A stretch of DNA of 64,000 bases, from positions 1 to 64,000 of the forward strand of contig VFJR01000043.1 of NCBI GenBank assembly GCA_009885945.1, given 5' to 3'. This document shows, piece by piece, positions 44,318 through 53,035 of the stretch. The stretch's first letter is position 1, and every line of letters begins with the position of its first letter. Below the pieces are notes generated by a model. That model worked only from the letters and a program-made list of their open reading frames with translations, searched no databases and was not told where the DNA came from. The stretch is from Anaerolineaceae bacterium (lineage in GTDB: Bacteria; Chloroflexota; Anaerolineae; Anaerolineales; Villigracilaceae). The position numbers and the translations under genes are program-made.

Positions 44318-45435
44318 GATTCACTCCGATACATTTTTTCTGTATGATCACGCTCACTTTTGCGTTCAAGCGCAAGTTCGATCAATCGATCGACAAGTTT
44401 TGCGTAAGGCAAACCACTTGCTTCCCAAAGCTTGGGATACATGCTAATAGAAGTAAAGCCAGGAATGGTATTTAACTCATTAAGAAAAATTCTATTAGTG
44501 TCTTTCTCAACAAAGAAATCTGCGCGTGCCATACCTGCGCAATCAATGGCTTTATAAGCGCGCACTGCGTAATCACGCACTTGATCTGTAACATCTTTTG
44601 GTAATTGAGAAGGAATTAGTAGACCCGATGTGCCATCAATATACTTTGATTCGTAAGAATAAAATTCACGGCTTGGCAACACTTCACCGCACACTGAAGC
44701 TTCAGGTAAGTCATTCCCCAACACACTCACTTCCACTTCGCGCGCATTGACTGCGCCCTGCTCAACGATCACACGGCGGTCAAAACGCGCGGCTTCCATG
44801 ATGCCTTCGCCCAAATCAGAACGCGATGAACATTTACTAACGCCCACAGAAGAACCTAAATTTGCAGGCTTGGTGAAAAATGGATACGCGCCCATCTGCT
44901 CTACTTTTTCAATGACAGCATTCATGTCTTTTTCAATCTCAGAGCGCAAAACAAGCACCGATTCAACAATTGGGATGTTATTAGCGCGCATCACATCTTT
45001 GAAGACACCCTTATCCATGCCCACTGATGAACCCACCACACCCGCGCCAACATAAGCAACATCCGCCAATTCCAGCAAGCCTTGTATCGTGCCATCTTCG
45101 CCAAAAGGTCCGTGCAAAACGGGGAAGAAGACATCCACAGGTGTCAGCGTTTCAAATTTAGCGCCCATTTTTGTAGGGCGCAAAACATATAACTCTGCCT
45201 GTTTCGGATTGCCAGACAAAATCACACGATCTAAATCACGCGTCTCGCCTTTTTCCATCGCTTCCAAAACATGCGCGCCCGTCACCCACTCCCCTTCACG
45301 GGTAATGCCAATGCAGGTCACTTCATAACGCGCAGGGGCCAGCACCGAAAGCACTGAACGCGCAGACATCAGGGAAACATCATGTTCTCCTGAGCGTCCG
45401 CCAAATAAAATTGCCACGCGAATTTTTTTATTCAT
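44314..45435 (-). CDS. ddl: D-alanine--D-alanine ligase
   Basis: An ATP-grasp ligase making the D-Ala-D-Ala dipeptide. With the start at ATG 45435 it has 373 residues, beginning MNKKIRVAILFGGRSGEHDVSL. Further motifs are GPFGEDGTIQGLLE, PFFTKPANLGSSVGVSK and RIFLNELNTIPGFTSISMYPKLWEASG. In-frame ATGs at 45462 and 45480 would add 9 or 15 residues and overlap a small hairpin and the murB end; none of the three has a good ribosome site, so the start is uncertain. Long Ddl forms (>360 aa) are the VanA/DdlA-like type. Confidence 0.85.
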   Translation of the reverse strand: MNKKIRVAILFGGRSGEHDVSLMSARSVLSVLAPARYEVTCIGITREGEWVTGAHVLEAMEKGETRDLDRVILSGNPKQAELYVLRPTKMGAKFETLTPVDVFFPVLHGPFGEDGTIQGLLELADVAYVGAGVVGSSVGMDKGVFKDVMRANNIPIVESVLVLRSEIEKDMNAVIEKVEQMGAYPFFTKPANLGSSVGVSKCSSRSDLGEGIMEAARFDRRVIVEQGAVNAREVEVSVLGNDLPEASVCGEVLPSREFYSYESKYIDGTSGLLIPSQLPKDVTDQVRDYAVRAYKAIDCAGMARADFFVEKDTNRIFLNELNTIPGFTSISMYPKLWEASGLPYAKLVDRLIELALERKSERDHTEKMYRSES

Positions 45436-45445
45436 ATCGTTTTTT

Positions 45446-45471
45446 CGTTTGAACGTTTGCATGTTCAAACG
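45446..45471. repeat. Small hairpin at the murB-ddl junction
   Basis: CGTTTGAAC (45446-45454) and GTTCAAACG (45463-45471) form a perfect 9-bp stem overlapping the murB stop codon and lying just before the preferred ddl start. Confidence 0.55.
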
Positions 45472-46391
45472 TTGTTCCATTCTCCAATTAATTCCACTTC
45501 CAATTCAAGTTGTATTGCAAACTTTTCTTTCACAGTCTTTTGTGCAAGCTCGATTAATACACGAACATCGCTTGCTTTTGTCTGACCATGATTGATGAAA
45601 AAATTTCCATGCACAGGGCTGATCTCTGCATTGCCAATTCGTTTGCCTTTCAAACCAGCGGCTTCAATCAATCTGCCTGCATAATCGCCTGCTGGATTTT
45701 TGAACATCGAACCCATACTCGCACCCGGCGGTTGTGTTGCCTTGCGCTTCTCACCGAATTGCTCAATTTTAACAGCGACTTCCTCTTTCGTAGAATTTTT
45801 TAACATAAGCTCAGCCGAAAGAACTATTGCTTTTATCTCACTTCTTTTAAAAATGCTGGTGCGATACCCATAGCCCATTTTTTCAACAGACCATTTTTCG
45901 CGTCCATGTTCCGTCAACAACTCAGCCCAAATCAAGTTACCAGACATATCACCATCAAACGCGCCTGCGTTACCAAACACTGCGCCGCCAATCGAACCCG
46001 GAACTGTGCACGCCCATTCGAGTCCTGCTAATCCTTTGGATGCACAGCGGTTTGCGAGATTGCTAAACACCACACCCGCTTCACACCAGACCTTCGGCTG
46101 GATACCGCTTTCGAAGCGCGTTTCCTTCGCCCGATTCAAAACCACGATCCCGCGCACACCTTGATCACTCACCAAGACATTTGAACCGCCGCCGAGAATA
46201 ACATAAGGCAAGTTTTGTTCCCAAATAAAAGAAACCATCTCAGCCAGTTCATCTGCTGAATTTGCTGTTAGTAAATAATCCGCGGGTCCACCAATACGAG
46301 CAGAGGTGTAAGCAGTAAGCGAAACATTCTGCTTCGCATTACGTCCAAATTTGGATTGTAAAACTTCAAAAGAAAGCGCGTTTATCATCAT
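45465..46391 (-). CDS. murB: UDP-N-acetylenolpyruvoylglucosamine reductase
   Basis: A 308-residue FAD enzyme reducing UDP-GlcNAc-enolpyruvate to UDP-MurNAc. FAD motifs SARIGGPADYLLTA, VILGGGSNVLVSDQGVRG and EWACTVPGSIGGAVFGNAGA are present, plus the catalytic YGYRTSIFK and GSMFKNPAGDYAGRLIEAAGLKG. The short length and absent Tyr loop suit the type II enzyme. A 58-bp gap precedes it, and no strong ribosome site is seen before the double ATG. Confidence 0.94.
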   Translation of the reverse strand: MMINALSFEVLQSKFGRNAKQNVSLTAYTSARIGGPADYLLTANSADELAEMVSFIWEQNLPYVILGGGSNVLVSDQGVRGIVVLNRAKETRFESGIQPKVWCEAGVVFSNLANRCASKGLAGLEWACTVPGSIGGAVFGNAGAFDGDMSGNLIWAELLTEHGREKWSVEKMGYGYRTSIFKRSEIKAIVLSAELMLKNSTKEEVAVKIEQFGEKRKATQPPGASMGSMFKNPAGDYAGRLIEAAGLKGKRIGNAEISPVHGNFFINHGQTKASDVRVLIELAQKTVKEKFAIQLELEVELIGEWNNV

Positions 46392-46449
46392 ATATTTATC
46401 AGGAAAACGATTTTATGGGCATGGATGTGATGACCAATTAAATCGTCCA

Positions 46450-47838
46450 CTAAATTACCAGCTTTGCAAAAACATCCGCGCTCACTTTATCGGCGTCGCC
46501 AGCAGAAAGCACCAGCACAACATCACCAGCACGCAGATTGTTAATCAAATAAGATGTGGTTTCCTCCAGCGTTTCAATATATCTCGCTGAAGAATGCGGC
46601 ATGGAACTCACTATCTCCGCAGATGAAAAATCCTGCTTGGGCTCGCGCGAAGCGTACACTTCGGTCACAATCACTTGATCGGCATCGCCAAAGGCTCGCG
46701 AAAATTCCTGAAACAAGGTTTGTGTACGGGAATATGTATGCGGCTGCCAGACAGCCCAAATTCTTTTTTGAGGATAACGCGCGCGCGCCGCTGCCAGTGT
46801 CGCTTTAATTTCAGTGGGATGATGAGCATAATCATCCACCACAATAATGCCCCGCGCTTCGCCTTTGACCTCAAAGCGGCGCCCCGTACCGGTAAACTGA
46901 CTCAACGCCTCAGCCGCTTCTTGCAAAGAGATACCCAGTGTACCGATGACACACAGCACCGCCAACGCATTGCGCACATTATGTTCACCCGGCACTTGCA
47001 AAGCAACATTAACTTTTTCGGTAGTTCCGCCCGCGTTGGTAATGAGATTAAAAGAGAAGCCACCTAATTCATTTGGCTTCAATCCGCCAGCCTGCATCCA
47101 ATTAGGGCTGTTGATAGTCATGTCACTTTTTACATTGAAAGAAATAACATTAATTCCCTTGCGGCGCGCATGGCTTAACAAGTTCAAGGAATTTTTGTCT
47201 TCTGCATTTACGATCAATGTGCCGTCCACAGGCAAGAGGTTTACAAAACTTTGAAAGGCAGAATACATGTCGTCAAACGTGGGGTAGCAATCCGGGTGAT
47301 CATGCTCCAGATTGGTGATGACCGCAATGTGCGGCTTAAGCCCAAGGAACATACGATCGTACTCATCCGCCTCGATCACAAAAGTATTGCCCTGCCCAAA
47401 ATGCGCGTTGACCTTGAGGTTGTTCATGACACTGCCAACAATGAAGGAAGGGTCACGCTGTAGGGCATGTAAGGTCCAGGCGAGCATGGCTGTGGTGGTA
47501 GTCTTGCCATGCGTACCGGCAATTGCAATACCCATTTTTTCTTCCATCAACTTGCCGAGAAAATCTGCGCGTTTATAAACGGGGATATTCAAACTCTGGG
47601 CGGCAATCACTTCCACATTGTCATCAGCAATCGCAGAGGAACGTACTACCCAATCTGCTCCTTGAATATGATCGGCGTGATGTCCAATAAAAATAAGGAT
47701 GCCTATTTTTTGCAAATCTTCAGCAAAGGGAGATAAAGCACGGTCTGAACCCGCAACTTCATAGCCGCTTTCTTTCAAGAGGCGGGCAATGGCTGATAAG
47801 CCAGACCCTCCGATGCCGACGAAATGAACTTTTGTCAT
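46450..47838 (-). CDS. murC: UDP-N-acetylmuramate--L-alanine ligase
   Basis: A 462-residue Mur ligase that adds L-Ala to UDP-MurNAc. HFVGIGGSGLSAIARLL is the N-terminal UDP-binding loop, GTHGKTTTTAMLAW the P-loop, EADEYDRMFL the Mg-binding region, and HNVRNALAV and DDYAHHPTEIKATL are MurC hallmarks. It lies 8 bp after cvpA. Confidence 0.95.
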   Translation of the reverse strand: MTKVHFVGIGGSGLSAIARLLKESGYEVAGSDRALSPFAEDLQKIGILIFIGHHADHIQGADWVVRSSAIADDNVEVIAAQSLNIPVYKRADFLGKLMEEKMGIAIAGTHGKTTTTAMLAWTLHALQRDPSFIVGSVMNNLKVNAHFGQGNTFVIEADEYDRMFLGLKPHIAVITNLEHDHPDCYPTFDDMYSAFQSFVNLLPVDGTLIVNAEDKNSLNLLSHARRKGINVISFNVKSDMTINSPNWMQAGGLKPNELGGFSFNLITNAGGTTEKVNVALQVPGEHNVRNALAVLCVIGTLGISLQEAAEALSQFTGTGRRFEVKGEARGIIVVDDYAHHPTEIKATLAAARARYPQKRIWAVWQPHTYSRTQTLFQEFSRAFGDADQVIVTEVYASREPKQDFSSAEIVSSMPHSSARYIETLEETTSYLINNLRAGDVVLVLSAGDADKVSADVFAKLVI

Positions 47839-47846
47839 AAAAATCT

Positions 47847-48380
47847 TTAGATGTACACCACAATAATAAATACAAACGCCAAAATAACAGCAAAATAAAT
47901 ACCGGGTTCACCCAATAAATTGGGCGGCATATATTGCATGACGTAGGCGATTGATTCTGCTTGAGGGCTGCCTAATGCGGGCGGCGAAACAATATTAGGG
48001 TAAGGATAATTCGCCTGCACTAGATAAAAAGCAAGCGAGCCGGCAATCAGGTATCCATTGACACCGCCAAGCACAGCGCCAAACAATGAATCCTGTAATT
48101 TGTCACGCCCTGCCTTTGAAGCAAGCCGCGCAATAGAAATCACAGTTTGATAGCCAAAGTACACCAAGACCACCAGAATCAAACCGCGGATCCAAAAGAG
48201 GGAACTGCTATCATCTGGCAGGCTATTAATTAATGGAATGTAGCGCTTGAGCACGTGATTCACTGCCAAAGCAAGAATCACGCTAAAGCCAACTAACAAC
48301 TCCTTTGCCCAGCCGCGCAATGCGCCGATAATGGCAAACACAATCACATACATCCAAACAACATAAACAAGGCTCATCAT
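47847..48380 (-). CDS. CvpA family membrane protein
   Basis: A 177-residue membrane protein with four hydrophobic segments (~3-20, 27-45, 62-85, 100-125) plus a C-terminal one (~160-177). GALRGWAKELLVGFSVILAL and FGAVLGGVNGYLIAGSL resemble CvpA/PF02674 (colicin V production) proteins. It overlaps murG by 4 bp and is tightly linked to murC, an unusual insertion into the dcw order that suggests a role in envelope growth. The family's biochemical function is not settled. Confidence 0.75.
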   Translation of the reverse strand: MMSLVYVVWMYVIVFAIIGALRGWAKELLVGFSVILALAVNHVLKRYIPLINSLPDDSSSLFWIRGLILVVLVYFGYQTVISIARLASKAGRDKLQDSLFGAVLGGVNGYLIAGSLAFYLVQANYPYPNIVSPPALGSPQAESIAYVMQYMPPNLLGEPGIYFAVILAFVFIIVVYI

Positions 48381-49483
48381 AGGCGGTACTCTCCAGCATT
48401 TTTTGCAATTTCAATTAATTGACCCGCGATTACAGATGCGGCATTAGGCAGTGATAACGTATTCATTGCGGCGCTCATTGCGGTGCGCTTTTCTGGTTTG
48501 GTTATTAAATCTTTGATCACAGAATAAAGCTCGCTTTCCAATCTTTCATCTTTCAACAATAAAGCCGCGCCGTGCGAAACAAGATACTCTGCGTTCACTT
48601 TTTGGTAGCGCCAAGCATAAGGATATGGCACAAGCACAGCGGGCAAACCAAACAATGGGTATTCACCTATTGTAGACGCACCTGCACGCGAAAGCACAAG
48701 GTCTGTTATGCGATACGCCGCGCCCATTTCGTGCAAGTATGGCATAGCACGATAACGTGCCGATAAGTTGTCAGGTAATTGTTTTGACGCGGCTTCGACT
48801 GTTTGCCAATCCAGGTTACCTGTGAGATGAATAATTTGCGTACACTCGAGCAATTCTTTTAAGTATTTAAGCACAGCCATATTAATGGAGCGTGCGCCTT
48901 TACTTCCGCCGGTGATTAATAGGACGGGCAAGTCTGGAGAAAGGTTGAAGCGGCGAAACGCATCGGCGCGGGACCAGGCTGAAAGGTCAGTGCGAAGCGG
49001 GTAGCCGCTGATGCGGATTCGGCTGAGGCGTGAAAAAAATTTCTTTGAGTCCTCGGCGGTCACAGCGATGGAATCAGCAAGAAAGCCTAATGCTTTTAAG
49101 GCGAGCCCGGGTTCGATATCAGGCACATATAAAAGAGAGCGCAAACGACGACCTGCAATTGCCATAGGAACGGCAACGTAACCGCCAGTGAAGAAGAGTG
49201 CATCTGGTTTAAAGTTTACCAAAATATTGCGCGAGGCAATCACGCCGCGCAATAGCTTTGTGATGTTACCTGGCAATGCGCGCAAGCCAACCCCATGCAA
49301 GCCTGCGGCTGGAATGGCACGAAATGAAATATGCTCGCGTTGTACGAGCTCAGCTTCCATGCCGCCTTCACCTCCAACCCACAGCACTTCAGCCTCGGGT
49401 TGTTGGGCGCGTAGAGCTTGCAGGACGGCGAGAGCGGGATACACGCCGCCGCCTGTCCCACCCGCGCAAATCAAATATCGCAC
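48377..49483 (-). CDS. murG: UDP-GlcNAc:lipid I transferase MurG
   Basis: A 368-residue GT28 enzyme making lipid II at the inner face of the membrane. The GTG start at 49483 is chosen because GGAGGT lies 6 bases before it and the protein then begins with the family motif; an ATG at 49507 would add eight residues. The first loop reads AGGTGGGVYPALAV, so Gly13 replaces the nearly invariant His (H19 in E. coli). GLHGVG, ITGGSKGARSIN and SRAGASTIGEYPLFGLPAVLVPYPYA are as expected. Its 5' end overlaps the end of ftsW by 95 bp. Confidence 0.93.
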   Translation of the reverse strand: MRYLICAGGTGGGVYPALAVLQALRAQQPEAEVLWVGGEGGMEAELVQREHISFRAIPAAGLHGVGLRALPGNITKLLRGVIASRNILVNFKPDALFFTGGYVAVPMAIAGRRLRSLLYVPDIEPGLALKALGFLADSIAVTAEDSKKFFSRLSRIRISGYPLRTDLSAWSRADAFRRFNLSPDLPVLLITGGSKGARSINMAVLKYLKELLECTQIIHLTGNLDWQTVEAASKQLPDNLSARYRAMPYLHEMGAAYRITDLVLSRAGASTIGEYPLFGLPAVLVPYPYAWRYQKVNAEYLVSHGAALLLKDERLESELYSVIKDLITKPEKRTAMSAAMNTLSLPNAASVIAGQLIEIAKNAGEYRL

Positions 49484-50615
49484 CGTAAGACCTCCAGTCT
49501 TCATCAACTACTGTGCCTTCGCCTGTCTGCCTCGAAATATTAAAGAGAATGCCAATTGCGGCAAGCGATGTAATTAAGTTTGAGCCGCCAGAACTTATAA
49601 AGGGAAGTGCATTACCGGCAAAAGGTAATAGCCCAACCATGACTGCCATATTAATCATAGCTTCAATGCCAATCCATAAGACAAGCCCAGCGGCAATAAT
49701 AGTACCGAGCATATCCGGCGCGCGCCGCGCAATGACCAAGCCGCGCCATACCAAACAGCCATATAAACCAATCAACAACGTTGAACCAACAACCCCAAGC
49801 TCTTCTGCGATCACTGCAAAAATACTATCAGTAGGCGGAACGGGTAAACCCGTTAATTTTGCTTGTCCATTTGCAAGCCCAACGCCAAACCAACCGCCAT
49901 TGACAATGGCTTCAAACGAACGGCGCACATGATACGAAGCCTGCAACGGGTCTTTAATACCTGCTACAAAATCGGTCACGCGCTGCTTGCCTGTCAGGCT
50001 GATGGAGCCAACAACCCAAGCGGCAATAACAGCAACGATAAGTAAAAAACCAATCTGCTTTAAGTCGCCGCCCGCTAAAAAGAAAAGCAAGCCGCCCATA
50101 ATCAAAACTGTTGCCGCCGCGCTAAGGTCTGGTTGTTGATAAATCAAGCCGCCCACTACACCCAAAATAACACCCATCGGAATGATTCCAAGTTGTATAT
50201 CATTTAATTGCTGTCGTTTGGCATATAACCAGACTGCCAAATATAAAATAGTGACAAGCTTTGCCAATTCTGAGGGTTGCACAGAGCCGTCAAAAAATGA
50301 ACGTTTGACACTAAAACGAATTTCGCTGACCAATAATAGTACAAACAACAAAAGGATCGTACCCAGCATGGCAGGTACTACCAGCCTGCGCCAGTGATGG
50401 TAATCAAAAAAAGTTAAGGCAGCTGCAACCACAAGCCCAATCGCAAGCCAGATTAATTGGCGGTTGAACATATAAGTTGATGAGCCATACGCGCCGAAGG
50501 AAAAGTCCCAAGACGCAGAATACAACATGATCAAACCAAAGATGATCAACACGACCATGGTGGCGAGCAAGGGCAAATCAATGCCTCGTTTTGAAACAGG
50601 AATATATTCGCTCAC
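49389..50615 (-). CDS. ftsW: Septal peptidoglycan glycosyltransferase FtsW
   Basis: A 408-residue SEDS protein with about ten membrane segments. PSELAKLVTILYLAVWL, QPDLSAAATVLIMGGLLFF, SYHVRRSFEAIVNGGWFGVGLANGQ and LPFISSGGSNLITSLAAIGILFNISR are SEDS signatures. I chose GTG 50615, which forms a GTGA junction with murD and has GGAG 5 bases upstream. After the last helix comes a ~40-residue Arg/Ser-rich tail, whose last 31 codons overlap the start of murG in another frame. A sequencing indel near 49480-49500 is a possible alternative explanation for that overlap. Confidence 0.92.
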   Translation of the reverse strand: MSEYIPVSKRGIDLPLLATMVVLIIFGLIMLYSASWDFSFGAYGSSTYMFNRQLIWLAIGLVVAAALTFFDYHHWRRLVVPAMLGTILLLFVLLLVSEIRFSVKRSFFDGSVQPSELAKLVTILYLAVWLYAKRQQLNDIQLGIIPMGVILGVVGGLIYQQPDLSAAATVLIMGGLLFFLAGGDLKQIGFLLIVAVIAAWVVGSISLTGKQRVTDFVAGIKDPLQASYHVRRSFEAIVNGGWFGVGLANGQAKLTGLPVPPTDSIFAVIAEELGVVGSTLLIGLYGCLVWRGLVIARRAPDMLGTIIAAGLVLWIGIEAMINMAVMVGLLPFAGNALPFISSGGSNLITSLAAIGILFNISRQTGEGTVVDEDWRSYGAIFDLRGWDRRRRVSRSRRPASSTRPTTRG

Positions 50616-52024
50616 GAAAGCTCCAGCACCCATTGGCGAAATTTTTCGCCACGTTCTGCAAAATCAATAAACTCATCGAAACTTGTTCCGCCGGGTGATA
50701 ACAAAACGACGTCACCACTTTTCGCAACTTGCGCCGCTTGTTGAATCGCTTCGCGCAAAGCGGCGCACACTTTCAGCGAGTACGGTCTTTCGCCGCTGGA
50801 AGCTGATACGGCTTTCTGAATCTTTTCCGCCGATTCCCCAAAAAGTACAAGATGATCTACGCGCTGGCGAATCAAATCTGCAAGATCATTCCATGGCAGG
50901 TCTTTATCACGCCCGCCGAGCATTAAAACAATCGGTTCTTCATATGCGCGAATGGCAGCCATAGCGCGCTCGGGCGCAGTTGCAATCGAGTCGTTGTACC
51001 AGCGTACCCCATGAAGATCACGCACCAATTCAAGTCTGTGTGCTACACCGTGAAAATCCTGCGCCGCTTGAATCATAGATTCTGTTTTAAATCCTGCTGC
51101 ATGACCAATGGTAAACGCCGCCAATACATTACTGACATTATGATCGCCGCGCAATAAAATCTTTTCACGGGAGAGCAAGGGTGTTTCTGTATTACCATCA
51201 CGAATGATCAACTGACCATTATGCAAGTACGCGCCATTCAGCCCATTTGCTAATTCATGCAAACTAAAGGTGGATAATTTTCCTTTGGCTTTGTCGCGCA
51301 AATTCCAAACGCCGTGATCATCACAGCCTAAGATAGTTTTATCCGCGCTGGTTTGAAACTCTAATAAACGCGCTTTGGCAGAAGTGTACGCATCCATTGT
51401 GCCGTGACGATCCAAATGATTGGGGGTGATATTTAAGATCGCGGCGATATTTGTTGAAAGGGTCATTTGCTCAAGTTGAAAAGAAGATATTTCCAAGATA
51501 GCGAGGTCGTCGGGTTTCATTTCATCTACATAATTGATGAGAGGATCCCCAATGTTGCCGCCAACAAATGCGGAGGAGAGAAGAGATGAGGTTTCATCCT
51601 TCATCCTTCTGCCTTCATCCTTATTAAGTTTCGCCATTTTTCCAACAAGGGTTGTGGTGGTTGTTTTGCCAGCAGAGCCGGTAATACCGATGGTTTTGCA
51701 CGGAACGACTTCCATGAATACTTGCGTATCGTTGGTGATTGGCATTCCGCGTTTGATGGCTTCTTGAATGATGGGCAAGGTTAAGGGCACGCCGCCGGAG
51801 AGGCATAACACATCAGCGTTGTCTAGTAATTCGATCGGGTGTCCACCCAAAGCCCATTGCAGTGGAATCCCGTTTAGGGCGGCGAGAGAGGCGCTTAGTT
51901 CTGCTTCAGTGCGGTGATCGCTAAGCGTTACTTTTGCGCCGTGTTTAGACATCCAGCGTGCGAGGGCAAGACCCTGACGGGCAGCTCCAAGCACGAGAAC
52001 GCGGGTGTCTTTCCAATTTCTCAT
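50612..52024 (-). CDS. murD: UDP-MurNAc-L-Ala--D-glutamate ligase
   Basis: A 470-residue Mur ligase adding D-Glu. VLVLGAARQGLALARW is the N-terminal UDP domain, GITGSAGKTTTTTLVGK the P-loop (Ala where most have Asn), LEISSFQLE and NITPNHLDRHGTMDAY are MurD hallmarks, and YNDSIATAPERAMAAI matches YNDSKATN. Between the P-loop helix and FVGGNIGDPL an extra ~18-residue charged segment (residues ~133-150, KDEGRRMKDE) is encoded by a heptanucleotide repeat; homologues have a short turn there. Confidence 0.94.
   Translation of the reverse strand: MRNWKDTRVLVLGAARQGLALARWMSKHGAKVTLSDHRTEAELSASLAALNGIPLQWALGGHPIELLDNADVLCLSGGVPLTLPIIQEAIKRGMPITNDTQVFMEVVPCKTIGITGSAGKTTTTTLVGKMAKLNKDEGRRMKDETSSLLSSAFVGGNIGDPLINYVDEMKPDDLAILEISSFQLEQMTLSTNIAAILNITPNHLDRHGTMDAYTSAKARLLEFQTSADKTILGCDDHGVWNLRDKAKGKLSTFSLHELANGLNGAYLHNGQLIIRDGNTETPLLSREKILLRGDHNVSNVLAAFTIGHAAGFKTESMIQAAQDFHGVAHRLELVRDLHGVRWYNDSIATAPERAMAAIRAYEEPIVLMLGGRDKDLPWNDLADLIRQRVDHLVLFGESAEKIQKAVSASSGERPYSLKVCAALREAIQQAAQVAKSGDVVLLSPGGTSFDEFIDFAERGEKFRQWVLELS
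51593..51620. repeat. Heptanucleotide repeat inside murD
   Basis: Four tandem heptamers, TTCATCC x2, TTCTGCC, TTCATCC (GGATGAA on the coding strand), lie in frame within murD and encode the KDEGRRMKDE stretch. Such GGATGAA-type short tandem repeats are usually intergenic. Confidence 0.8.
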
Positions 52025-52027
52025 GGG

Positions 52028-53035
52028 TTATACAATCGTAAGACCAAAGCCGAGCATGGCGGCGACCAAACCGATCAACCAAAAACGTTGCACGATCTGT
52101 GTTTCGCTCCAGCCGAGTAATTCAAAGTGTAAATGAATGGGCGTCATTTTGAAAAAGCGTTTGCCTTTGGTGGCTTTGAAATATAAAATTTGAATGACCA
52201 CGCTGACAATTTCAGCAACAGGAATTATTGCTATTACAGGTAAGACGACTGCCCAATGCCCGGTCATAAAAGCGACTGTGGCAAGAGTTGCGCCTAACGC
52301 CAGAGAGCCTGCGTCACCCATAAACAATTGGGCGGGGTGTGCGTTAAACCATAAAAATGCAAACAAACTACCGACAACCAAAAAACAAAAACGCGAAACA
52401 AAAACTTGGTCTTGATATAGCGCTATTAACCCATAGGTAAGAAAGGCAGTAGCAGAGATCATGCCTGCCAGCCCATCTAGCCCATCTGTAAAGTTCACTG
52501 CGTTTGAAAAAGCAACAATCACAAAAGCGGCTAAAGGCACATAAACATACCAAGGGAATTCAATTTCAAAACGGACACCCGGCAAGTACATCATGGGCGA
52601 ATCGAGTACAAACTTTAAGACCAGCGCGGTGCCAATTGCCAAAACCCATTGATAGAAAAATTTGGTGCGTGCGGGCATGCCTTCGCCTTTGCGAGGACCA
52701 CGGATACCCTGCCAGTCATCTACTGCGCCTAAAATCCCAAATAAGATTAAAACCACCATTGGAACCAATACCGAGCGACCTGCGCCAGAATCCTGCGCGA
52801 TGCCAAGAATATTTGCGGCATTTAACAATCCTGAAAAAAGTAGGACAGGCAAAATAAATAATACGCCGCCCATCGTAGGCGTACCCATCTTAATCCCATG
52901 CTGGCCGGGCTCTTCCACACGAATGATTTTGCCTACTTTAAAGTGACGCAAGACGCGCAATAATGGTTCACCCCAAATGACTGTCATCACAAACGAGAAA
53001 GCCGCAAGGCTAAAAGTGAATGCACTTTCTCTCAT
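52028..53035 (-). CDS. mraY: Phospho-MurNAc-pentapeptide transferase MraY
   Basis: A 335-residue membrane enzyme with about ten helices making lipid I from UDP-MurNAc-pentapeptide and undecaprenyl phosphate. KMGTPTMGGVLFILPVL, DDWQGIRGPRKGEGM (catalytic DD), NAVNFTDGLDGLAGM and MGDAGSLALGATLATVAF, with MTPIHLHFELLGWSE (HHH-like loop reading HLHFE), are family signatures. It overlaps murF by 4 bp and lies 3 bp before murD. Confidence 0.95.
   Translation of the reverse strand: MRESAFTFSLAAFSFVMTVIWGEPLLRVLRHFKVGKIIRVEEPGQHGIKMGTPTMGGVLFILPVLLFSGLLNAANILGIAQDSGAGRSVLVPMVVLILFGILGAVDDWQGIRGPRKGEGMPARTKFFYQWVLAIGTALVLKFVLDSPMMYLPGVRFEIEFPWYVYVPLAAFVIVAFSNAVNFTDGLDGLAGMISATAFLTYGLIALYQDQVFVSRFCFLVVGSLFAFLWFNAHPAQLFMGDAGSLALGATLATVAFMTGHWAVVLPVIAIIPVAEIVSVVIQILYFKATKGKRFFKMTPIHLHFELLGWSETQIVQRFWLIGLVAAMLGFGLTIV

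Noticed and set aside
51593-51620. Possible small CRISPR-like or minisatellite array
   Set aside because: Only four 7-bp units without spacers, inside murD.
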